DNA of 64,000 bases, from assembly GCF_013205025.1 (NCBI RefSeq), contig NZ_JABMLE010000002.1:1033775-1097774 (forward strand), in the 5' to 3' direction. The notes beneath the pieces were generated by a model. It worked only from the letters and a program-made list of their open reading frames with translations, was not told where the DNA came from and searched no databases. The position numbers were made by a program, and so were the translations under genes. This DNA comes from Rathayibacter sp. VKM Ac-2857 (lineage in GTDB: Bacteria; Actinomycetota; Actinomycetes; Actinomycetales; Microbacteriaceae). This document shows, in pieces, positions 42,603-50,395 of this stretch (position 1 is the stretch's first letter; each line of letters begins with the position of its first letter).

Positions 42603-43585
42603 GCGCTGCGAACGTGCAAAGCCTGCTGCTGCACGCGAAAGCGGATCCGCCGTGCCTCGCCGACGACGTCTCCATCCACCTCGACCGGTACCGGCACAGA
42701 ACTGCGGATGTCGATCTCCCGGCCGTGCACGTGCGGCATGCGTCGACTACCGCGCTGGTCGTGGGCGGCGACGCTCCAGAGGGTAGACAGCCAGTCCAAC
42801 GGGGTTCGCTGCAGAAGGACGACAGCGTCGAGCCGGCCGTCGTCGCAGGCCGCCTCCGGCAGCAACGACAGTCCCATCGTCAACGATCCATGATTACCGA
42901 CGACGATGCCGTGTGACTGCGCAGCGTGACGAGTGACTCCATCGACCGACACCGTCGTTTCGACCATCGGGTCTCGGCTGGCGAGTGCACCTGAGAGGAC
43001 GTACGCGGCGGAGCCTAGCCTCCGCTTGAGCGCCGATGACGCACCCGCCATCGTCGCCGCATCGAAGCCCGCGCCACCCATCACGAGGAAGGCGTAATCC
43101 TCGAGCAATCGCCCGTCACCGTGACGGTCGATCCGCGCCCAGCCGACGTCCATCGCCTGGTCCGTACCGTGCACGGCGATGTGCACTGCCACGTCGACCT
43201 CGTTCCGCGGGATCCCGAGATTGCGGGCTAGAAGGTTGCCGGTCCCGATCGGAAGGAGCGCGAGGGCGACGCCCGTTCCCGCGAGCTCCTGACCGACCGT
43301 GCGGATCGTGCCGTCCCCGCCGGCCACGAGGACGAGATCAGCGCCACGTCGAATAGCTTCATGAGCCTGCGCGGCTCCCGTCGAATCCGCCGAGGTGGGC
43401 AGCCAGAACGGGGCGACCAGGCCGCGGGCGATGAAGGCACGATCGACGGCGGCGCGGAACCGACCGAGGGATCCCCCGTCGAACTTGGCCGCATTCACGA
43501 TCACAGCTGCTACAGCGACCGGCGGGCGGGGGGCCAAGGGCAGCGTGGTCCGCAGAGAGCCGCTGACGAGAGCGCTGGTGGTCAT
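42599..43585 (-). CDS. Diacylglycerol/lipid kinase catalytic-domain protein
   Basis: About 328 residues. The nucleotide-binding LVLVAGGDGTIRTV motif and LPIGTGNLLARNLGIP are diagnostic of the DAGK catalytic domain (YegS/DgkB-like), and VPVEVDGDVVG near the end is the usual C-terminal motif. It phosphorylates a lipid headgroup or diacylglycerol at the membrane, a role in phospholipid recycling. The ATG at 43585 gives the normal N-terminus; the upstream frame extension has no ribosome-binding site. Confidence 0.9.
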   Translation of the reverse strand: MTTSALVSGSLRTTLPLAPRPPVAVAAVIVNAAKFDGGSLGRFRAAVDRAFIARGLVAPFWLPTSADSTGAAQAHEAIRRGADLVLVAGGDGTIRTVGQELAGTGVALALLPIGTGNLLARNLGIPRNEVDVAVHIAVHGTDQAMDVGWARIDRHGDGRLLEDYAFLVMGGAGFDAATMAGASSALKRRLGSAAYVLSGALASRDPMVETTVSVDGVTRHAAQSHGIVVGNHGSLTMGLSLLPEAACDDGRLDAVVLLQRTPLDWLSTLWSVAAHDQRGSRRMPHVHGREIDIRSSVPVPVEVDGDVVGEARRIRFRVQQQALHVRSA

Positions 43586-43687
43586 GACCTCAGCCTCGCG
43601 GGACCCGTCTCTTCGGACGTCGTACGTTGAGCGCGGCCCGTCTACTGCAGATGAAGCAGGCTCCGGAAGCCGCCACTCGGCATCCGG

Positions 43688-43738
43688 AGGCGTGAAGAGG
43701 GGGTCAGCACCACCGGTGCCGACCCCCTCTTCACGCCT
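43688..43738 (-). terminator. Long perfect terminator hairpin after the MMPL gene
   Basis: AGGCGTGAAGAGGGGGTC pairs perfectly over 18 bp with its complement, and GCACC/GGTGC form an inner 5-bp stem. The structure begins 3 bp past the stop of the MMPL gene. It has no T-run in either direction. Confidence 0.75.
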
Positions 43739-43740
43739 GG

Positions 43741-45940
43741 TCACGCGTTCTCGAGCTCACGCTCCTTGACACCCTGGTGGGGCTGCTCCGCGAGCGAATG
43801 GCCCTCGGTGTCGATCCTGGGGACGATGCGGTCGAGCCACTTCGGCATCCACCAGGCGGACTTCCCGAGCAGGCTCAGCAGGGCCGGCATCAGGACGAGG
43901 CGCACGATGAATGCGTCGGCCATCACGCCGACCATGAGCCCGAAGGCGATGGACGCGCCGATCGCGAACTCGCCGGTCGCGAAGCCGCCGAAGACGACCG
44001 TCATGATCGCCGCGGCTGCAACGAGGACCGGGCCCGAGCGAGCGAAGCCCTCACGGATCGCGTCCTTCGGCGCCATCCCCTTGTCGTGCATCTCCTTGAT
44101 CCGCGAGACGAGGAACACCTGGTAGTCCATCGCCAGGCCGAAGAGGACACCGACCAGCAGTAGCGGCAACAGGCTCAGCATCGGGTCACCCTGCGGAGCG
44201 GCGATCAGCGGATCGAGCCAGCCCCACTGGAAGACGGCCGTGCTCGCGCCGAACGATGCGCCCACCGAGAGCAGGTAGCCGAGGGTGGCGATCAGAGGGA
44301 TGAGGAGAGAGCGGAACATCACGATCAGCAGCAGCAGAGAGATCGCGACGATGACGATGGTGTATTTCACCAGCGCGCTCATCAGTGCCGCATCCTGATC
44401 GATTCCGATCGCCGTCTCCCCCGTGACTTCGAGGTGTACGCCGGGAAGCGTGTCCGCGTCCTCGCGCAGCGTGTGCACGATGTCCTTGGTCTCCTGATCG
44501 ATGGGGCTGCCCTCGGGGATCACGACGAGACGGGCCATCGTGCCGTCCGCAGAGATCTCGGCGGGTGCGACCTGCGTCACACCCTCGAGCTGCGCGATCC
44601 GGGCCTGGACGCTGTCGGTGTGAGAGGCGACGTCCGGGCCCTCGGCGAGGACGATGAGGGGACTCTGGATGCCGCCGAACTCGTCGACGATCAGGTTGTA
44701 GGCGGTGCGCTCCGTCGATTCCGGGTCGGCGCCGCCGGGAATGTTGAAGGCGGTCTTCATGCTGAACATCGGCAGGGAAACGATCACCAGGATGACGATG
44801 CCGGCGAGAGCGGAGATGACGGGGCGGTTGACGACGACGCTTCCCCAGCCGCGCATGATGCCGCGCTTCTGCGTTCCGCCTTCGACAGCGAAGTGCCCGG
44901 CGAGGACCTCGGCGCGCTGCTTCTTCGACAGCGCGCGCAGCCCGAGCGTCTTCAGCAGAGCGGGGAGGAGCGTCAGCGACATCAGGACCGCGACCAGTAC
45001 TGCAGCCGCCGCGGCGATGCCCATCTCGGTGACGAAGCTCAGATTCGCGACGAGCAGCGCAACGAGGGCGACGATGACGGTGAGTCCGGCGAACACGACC
45101 GCGGTACCGGCGGTAGGTCGCCCGAGCGACGGCGTCCTCGACGCTCTTGCCGGACCTCACCTCGATCCTGAATCTCGAGAGGATGAACAAGGTGTAATCG
45201 ATGCCGACGGCCAGACCCAGCATCGAGGCGAGGATGATCGCGTTCTCACCGAGGGGGAAGAGAGAGCCGTAGGCGAGAACCCCGACGATGCCCACGCCTA
45301 CGCCGAATACCGCGATCAGGAGATTGAAGCCCGCTGCGAGGAGCGAGCCGAAGGTGAGGATCAGCACGAGGAACGCGATGATCACGCCGACGGCTTCACC
45401 GACCCCGGGAGCGGGGGCCCCGATCGGCACCAGGTTGCCGCCCAACTCCACCCCGAGATCGGCAGGGGCGTTCGCTCGCAGATCGAGAGCCGCGGCGTAG
45501 TCCGCTTCCTGGTCTGCGTCCGAGAGCTCGCCGTAGCTGAGCGTCGCGACGGCGACGCTCGCGTCCTGGGAGATGGTCGGGCGGACAGGATCGAACGGAT
45601 CGGTGACCGAGTCGACTCCGGGCAGAGCGCTCGCGTCGGCGAGCACCGTGGCGATCTGCGCCGACACTGCGGGATCGGTGACCGGCCCGTCCGGCTGGAA
45701 CACGAGCTGCAGGGTCGCCGCTGACCCATCGGGCGTGCTCGGGAACTCCTGATCCATGCGCTCGAGCGCTTGGGACGCGGCGGAGTTCGGGACGGAGACC
45801 TCGGCGGCCTTCACCCCTCCGATGTTGGTTCCGATGATCAGAGTGGTGATCAAGCCGGCGAAGACGACGAGCCAGGCGCCGCTCACCACCAATCGATGGC
45901 GGGCGCTGTACCGCCCGAGGCGGGCGAGAAATGTGGACAC
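43741..45940 (-). pseudogene. MMPL/RND-type membrane exporter, interrupted by a frameshift
   Basis: Together the two reading frames give about 730 residues, the normal length of an actinobacterial MMPL lipid/drug exporter: N-terminal helix, periplasmic domain, membrane bundle (AVGIDYTLFILSRFR), then the second half with its own periplasmic loop and bundle (LFGLAMDYQVFLVSRI). The frame from the ATG at 45940 is correct down to GKSVEDAVARAT and then turns into Arg-rich nonsense; the other frame resumes with TAGTAVVFAGLTV. The break is at about 45115, where only one base stands in place of a codon (a 2-base loss or 1-base gain). It could be a true pseudogene or a sequence error. It is divergent from a two-component system. 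Confidence 0.85.
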
Positions 45941-46029
45941 GGTGACTCCTCGGGGAAGGGGGAAGATCGAACACTCCGAGAGTCGCCTCCCGCCGATCGG
46001 GGGGAATCATCTGCGCGGATCGCTAGCCC

Positions 46030-46045
46030 TACTGCGGCGGCAGTA
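46030..46045. promoter_or_regulatory. Inverted repeat in the MMPL/histidine kinase promoter
   Basis: TACTGC and GCAGTA face each other across 4 bases, 35 bp before the kinase start. A LuxR/NarL-type response regulator, such as the one encoded downstream, commonly binds such sites. The half-site CTACTGC recurs before two nearby genes. Confidence 0.45.
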
Positions 46046-46079
46046 CAAGCCAAGGAGGACTGCCGAGAAGAATGGACGC

Positions 46080-47303
46080 ATGATCTCCTCCGTCGCGCCG
46101 CCCATCACCGCGGCCGAGCTGTCCCTCGGCGCGGGAGTCTGGTCGCGGCGTGTCCGCTTCCTCGATCTCGGCTGCCTGGTCGTCTCTCTCCTCGCTGCCG
46201 CGACCGAGACGTACCTGCTGCTCCAGGACGGAGGTGCGCTCGGCGACTGTGTCGGACTCGCCTTGATCCTCATCGGGATCGGCCTCATCCGCATCCGCCT
46301 CCGAATCGGGCCTCATTCCCCCGCAACGCACTTGTGGCTGGGAACGGCGCTTGTCGCTCTCGGGCCGCTCTCGGCGACAGCGTTGGGGGGCGATCCGCTC
46401 GTCTCGTGGACGATCGTCGTGTTCACGGCCTTCTCGATCACTCTCCGCGGGCTGCCCGGCGCGCTCGTCGGCGGGATCCTCGGGGCGGCCGCCTACCTCG
46501 CGGTCATCGGATCCGACGGGCTCGGCGCCGTCGACCCGACCGCTTTCATCGCACTGACATGTACTTTCACTGCCGCCGCTACGGGGAGCGCCCTGCGCAG
46601 CTACGTCCGCTACCGGACCGAGTTCGCCGAGCGCACCCGGCAGACGCTCGCCAGCAGGGACGCCGAGACGCACCAACGCGTCGCAGAGGAGCGCCTGCGC
46701 ATCGCTCGCGACCTGCACGACATCGTCGGGCACGAGATCGCGGTGCTCAACATCCATCTGAGCGTCGCCCAGGTGAACCTCCCCATCGACGCTGTCCGGG
46801 CGAGAACGTCGTTGGAATCGGCGAGAACAAGCGTGCAATCGGTGCTTGGCGAGACCCAGCGGATCCTGCACGTCCTCCGGACGGAGCACGGCGACGGGAG
46901 CCTCGGCACACCGAACGCTCAATTCGACCGCATTCCCGATCTCCTCGGCGGCTTCCAACGGGCGGGAGCCGACATCGACGCCGACTTGTGCGCTGTCCCC
47001 GCGCAGCTTGACCCCGAAGTGAGCACCGCGGCGTACCGCCTGCTGGAAGAAGCGCTCACGAACTCCCAGAAGCACGGCGAAGGCCCGGTCGAGGTGGTGA
47101 CATCCACACGCGGGCCTGACCTTCGGATCACCATCACGAACGCGAAACGCGTGGACGCCGCACCACCGGTCCGTCGCGGGTACGGTCTGGTGGGGATGCG
47201 GGAGCGCGTCACCTCCGCGGGTGGACGTCTCGTCCTCCGTGATGAAGAAGCCACGTTCGCCGTCGAGGCGACTCTCCGGATCGATGGGAGCGCGCACTCA
47301 TGA
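46080..47303 (+). CDS. Sensor histidine kinase, NarX/HisKA_3 type
   Basis: About 407 residues: four to five membrane helices in the first 180 residues, a short coiled segment, the HisKA_3 phosphoacceptor His213 in RDLHDIVGHE, and a C-terminal ATPase domain (LLEEALTNSQKH, then RGYGLVGMRERV). No large extracellular sensor domain, so it may sense something in or near the membrane. The ATG at 46080 is the best in-frame start though AAGGAGG is rather far upstream. It overlaps the response-regulator gene by 4 bp and is divergent from the MMPL exporter, a common pairing for envelope-stress control. Confidence 0.92.
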   Translation: MISSVAPPITAAELSLGAGVWSRRVRFLDLGCLVVSLLAAATETYLLLQDGGALGDCVGLALILIGIGLIRIRLRIGPHSPATHLWLGTALVALGPLSATALGGDPLVSWTIVVFTAFSITLRGLPGALVGGILGAAAYLAVIGSDGLGAVDPTAFIALTCTFTAAATGSALRSYVRYRTEFAERTRQTLASRDAETHQRVAEERLRIARDLHDIVGHEIAVLNIHLSVAQVNLPIDAVRARTSLESARTSVQSVLGETQRILHVLRTEHGDGSLGTPNAQFDRIPDLLGGFQRAGADIDADLCAVPAQLDPEVSTAAYRLLEEALTNSQKHGEGPVEVVTSTRGPDLRITITNAKRVDAAPPVRRGYGLVGMRERVTSAGGRLVLRDEEATFAVEATLRIDGSAHS

Positions 47304-47959
47304 TCCGCATCATGATCGTCGATGATCAGGCCATGATCCGCGAAGGATTGCGCGCCGTCCTCGCACCCGCCTCCGGCATCGACGTCGTCTCGGTCGCCGC
47401 CGACGGCCTCGAGGCACTCGCGGTGCTGGAAGACGTCGATGTCGACGTCGTCCTGATGGACATCCGCATGCCCGGCATCGACGGAGTCGAGACGACCCGG
47501 CGCATGCGGGAGCGGATTCCCGCAGAACGGCTGCGGATCATCGTGCTCACCACCTTCGACACCGATGAGAACGTGCTCGCCGCGCTGCGCGCCGGAGCGA
47601 ACGGATTCCTCAGCAAGGGGGTGGGCCCCGATGAGTTAGCGGACGGCATCCGCGAAGTGGCGGCAGGAGGCGGTGCTCTCTCGGCCGCAGCCAGCGCCGT
47701 GCTGATCGGCCAGGTGTCGCAGACACCCGCGCCCACCGTCGATCCCGCGATCCTCGACCGCTTCACCGCCCTCACGCCCCGGGAGCGAGCCGTCGTCATC
47801 GCCATCGCCACGGGCGCCGACAACACTCAGATCGCCGCACAGATGTTCGTGTCACCCTTCACCGTCAAGACGCACGCCAACCGGGCGATGGCCAAACTCG
47901 GAGCCCGCGATCGCGCCCAGCTCGTCGCCCTGACCTACCGCGCCGGCCTCGCCGGCTGA
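47300..47959 (+). CDS. NarL/LuxR-family response regulator
   Basis: 219 residues: receiver domain with the phosphorylated Asp54 in VLMDIRMPG, Asp8-Asp9 in VDDQ, and Lys in LSKGV; then a LuxR helix-turn-helix (LTPRERAVVIAIATGADN, SPFTVKTHANRAMAKL). It is the partner of the kinase upstream, with which it overlaps by ATGA. Likely targets include its own operon, the MMPL gene and possibly the small genes downstream. Confidence 0.95.
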   Translation: MIRIMIVDDQAMIREGLRAVLAPASGIDVVSVAADGLEALAVLEDVDVDVVLMDIRMPGIDGVETTRRMRERIPAERLRIIVLTTFDTDENVLAALRAGANGFLSKGVGPDELADGIREVAAGGGALSAAASAVLIGQVSQTPAPTVDPAILDRFTALTPRERAVVIAIATGADNTQIAAQMFVSPFTVKTHANRAMAKLGARDRAQLVALTYRAGLAG

Positions 47960-48099
47960 GACCGAGAGCACCCCTCTCGAGTACGGACTACTGCGCTGGG
48001 ACCAGCCGATCAGTCCCGTGGGATGACGACTCGGCGCTCCTTCGCCGGAATCGTGGAACCCATCGCAGCGCACCCGGCGCCGCCCTCGAGGAGGTCCTC

Positions 48100-48264
48100 A
48101 TGTCCGTCGCCACCCACACGGTTCCGCGCTCCCCCGGCTCCGGTGCGCTCGGCGCACTGCTCCACGCGGGCTACGTAGTCTCCGTAATTCTCAGCAGCGT
48201 CCTCACGAGTCTGGGTCTCCTCGCGACGATCGGCCTGCGCCGAGTCTCGGCGGCTCGCTCATGA
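48100..48264 (+). CDS. Tiny membrane protein, 54 residues
   Basis: ORF starting with ATG at 48100 behind a very strong ribosome-binding site, GAGGAGG, 5 bp upstream. The product has a polar N-terminus, one hydrophobic helix (VVSVILSSVLTSLGLLATIG) and a basic end (LRRVSAARS), consistent with a single-pass protein. Its stop overlaps the start of a second tiny ORF by 4 bp. No family recognised. It lies 140 bp after the response regulator. Confidence 0.55.
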   Translation: MSVATHTVPRSPGSGALGALLHAGYVVSVILSSVLTSLGLLATIGLRRVSAARS

Positions 48265-48389
48265 CCGCGAACGACCCCCTGCTGCTCCCGCTCGACCCCT
48301 CACCGGTGCTGACCTCGATCGCACTCGGCGACAGCATCGACCTCTACCTGGCGATGATCGGCCGCGGAGCGGAGCACCCGCCAGCCTGA
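48261..48389 (+). CDS. Tiny protein, 42 residues, coupled to the preceding ORF
   Basis: ATG at 48261 overlaps the stop of the 54-residue ORF (ATGA), so it would be translated by coupling. The product starts MTANDPLLLPLDPSP and continues with a mildly amphipathic segment, SIALGDSIDLYLAMIG. No family recognised. The tight ATGA overlap is the main reason to regard it as real. Confidence 0.45.
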   Translation: MTANDPLLLPLDPSPVLTSIALGDSIDLYLAMIGRGAEHPPA

Positions 48390-48571
48390 GTCTCCCTGGG
48401 CGAGAGCGGACCGCCGCGAGGCATGTCGACCTGGCGACTACTGCGAACGGACGACACCGGTCGATCCGACCGGACGACGGCCATCGCATCCGGATCGACG
48501 ATTCTCGAAGGACCGGAGCACACCCGCTCCCGTCCCGCCAGACGGCGAGGATCACCAGACAGGAACCCGCC

Positions 48572-49375
48572 ATGTCCCGCTCCGCTCTCCTCCCTCTCGC
48601 CGCCCTCGCCGCCGCTGGCGCGCTCCTGCTCGGAGGATGTGCGGCCACGGCCGAGCCCGCCGCACCGGCCCCCGCAGCGGACCCGCACTGGTCGTACGAG
48701 GGCGCGTCCGGCCCCCTCGGCTGGGGCGCTCTCGACCCCGGTTTCGCCGGCTGCACGACCGGCACCCGCCAGTCGCCCATCGACCTGCCGACCTCGACCA
48801 CAGCGACCGGCGTGCCCATCCAGGTCACGGCCGAGCCTTCGAAGGGCGAACTCGAGGACACCGGCCACACGGTCCAGCTCGGCGACGAAGGCGACGCGTC
48901 ACTCGTCACGTACGACGGCTCGACGTTCGAGCTCGCGCAGATGCACGTGCACACGCCCTCCGAGCACACCATCGACGGAGTCGCCGCTGCCGCCGAGTTC
49001 CACTTCGTCCACCAGAACGACGCCGGCGACAGGCTCGTCATCGGCGTCCTCGCGAAGGAGGGCGCAGCCTCAGCCGCCTACGACTCCTTCGCCAGCGGCG
49101 CCGCCCAGGCGGCCGAGGCCGGGGAGGACGCCGCCCTCGACCTCGACGTGGCCGCCCTGCTCCCCGGGTCTCTCGACCACTTCGCTTACGAGGGCAGCCT
49201 GACCACACCTCCCTGCACCGAGAACGTGCAGTGGATCGTGCTCACCACTCCCGTCGAGCTCTCGGCAGAGCAGCTGGACGACCTCGATTCGGCGCACCCC
49301 GGCAACACCCGACCGACTCAGCCGCTCGGTGACCGCAGCCTCACGCGCGGATCAGGGACTCTCGAGAACGACTGA
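48572..49375 (+). CDS. Alpha-carbonic anhydrase lipoprotein
   Basis: 267 residues, with a lipobox (LLLGGC, Cys23) and an alpha-class carbonic anhydrase domain. Zinc ligands are His125, His127 (QMHVHTPSEH) and His144 (EFHFVH); the proton-relay/gating region SLTTPPCTENVQW is intact, and RQSPIDL is the usual start of the domain. It interconverts carbon dioxide and bicarbonate on the outer face of the membrane. Convergent with the SMP-30-like gene, 9 bp apart. Confidence 0.93.
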   Translation: MSRSALLPLAALAAAGALLLGGCAATAEPAAPAPAADPHWSYEGASGPLGWGALDPGFAGCTTGTRQSPIDLPTSTTATGVPIQVTAEPSKGELEDTGHTVQLGDEGDASLVTYDGSTFELAQMHVHTPSEHTIDGVAAAAEFHFVHQNDAGDRLVIGVLAKEGAASAAYDSFASGAAQAAEAGEDAALDLDVAALLPGSLDHFAYEGSLTTPPCTENVQWIVLTTPVELSAEQLDDLDSAHPGNTRPTQPLGDRSLTRGSGTLEND

Positions 49376-49384
49376 TCCTTCCGC

Positions 49385-50395
49385 TCAGCCTCCGTTCGAC
49401 TGCGGAATCCCTTCGGCGAGAGCGTCGAAGCGGTAGACGAAACCGCCGTCGGGGCCGCTGATCGTCGCGTAGGCGTCGGTGGTCCCGGGGGCGATCGCGA
49501 CATTGGTCGCAGAACTGAGACCCGCCGCCTCCTCCGTCGGCACCTCCACTGTCGTCAGGAGAGCGCCTTCGACGTCGTAGATCAGGATCTCCGGACGGTT
49601 GTGCACTCCGACGTAGAGGTTGCCGTTCGCGTCCACCGCGATCGAGTCGACTTGACCGACGCCCGCCGAGGCGTAGATCGCGGGGTGAGCCGTCGCGACC
49701 TCCGAACCGTCCGGGGACAGCGTGAAACGATCGATGCGGTTGCCGGTGTTCAGCCCCACCCAGAGTGCGTCGTACTCGGGTGAGAAGCCGATGCCGTTCG
49801 GCGAGGGCAGCTCGGAGGCCAGCACGGTCGCCTGCGCTGTCACCGGATCGATGTGGATTACACGACCGCTCGCCTCCCAGTAGGGCGCCGTCGCACCTGC
49901 CGCATCGGTGACGTATAGAGCGCCGTCGCGACCGAACGCGATGTCGTCGGGCTGCATGGGCGCCCCGTCGATCGGGCCGGCGAAAACTTCGCGGACATCG
50001 GTGCCATCGGTGGTCATGCTGCGCACCGCGCCGCCGGCGAAGTCCGTCACGTAGAGGCGGCCGTCCGCCGGACCGAACTGCGCGGAGGTCAAAACGCTCG
50101 TGTCATCGGTATAGACGGTCTCGACGGTCTCGTCCTCGACGTCCACGCGAAGAACCTTGCCCTCCCCCGCCGGCGCCACCACGTCGACGACATACAGGCT
50201 CCCGTCGGGGCCGAAGGTCGGCCCCTCCAAGAGGGTCATCCCGGTTGCCTCGTGGACGTCTGACACCTGCATGACGCGTTCAGCGATCTGTTCGGCTGCT
50301 ATCGGCGCGTCGGTGTTGTCCGGGGTCGCGGCCGCCGTGCATCCCGTGAGTAGCAGCACGGACGGCACCGCCAGGGAAACGAACACGCGCCTCAT
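49385..50395 (-). CDS. SMP-30/gluconolactonase-like beta-propeller lipoprotein
   Basis: About 336 residues: lipoprotein signal (LLLTGC) and a six-bladed propeller with repeated blades (LLEGPTFGPDGSLYVVD, DDIAFGRDGALYVTD, SIAVDANGNLYVGV). The EGPTF and SPNGIGFS segments resemble the metal-binding SMP-30/gluconolactonase and strictosidine-synthase-like families. Its ATG at 50395 overlaps the stop of the monooxygenase gene by 4 bp, so the two are co-translated. A lactone or ester hydrolase role is suggested by the neighbour but the two proteins should be in different compartments. Confidence 0.8.
   Translation of the reverse strand: MRRVFVSLAVPSVLLLTGCTAAATPDNTDAPIAAEQIAERVMQVSDVHEATGMTLLEGPTFGPDGSLYVVDVVAPAGEGKVLRVDVEDETVETVYTDDTSVLTSAQFGPADGRLYVTDFAGGAVRSMTTDGTDVREVFAGPIDGAPMQPDDIAFGRDGALYVTDAAGATAPYWEASGRVIHIDPVTAQATVLASELPSPNGIGFSPEYDALWVGLNTGNRIDRFTLSPDGSEVATAHPAIYASAGVGQVDSIAVDANGNLYVGVHNRPEILIYDVEGALLTTVEVPTEEAAGLSSATNVAIAPGTTDAYATISGPDGGFVYRFDALAEGIPQSNGG

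Noticed and set aside
45097-45125. Programmed ribosomal frameshift in the MMPL gene
   Set aside because: There is no slippery heptamer, stem-loop or known precedent in this family; mutation or sequence error is simpler.
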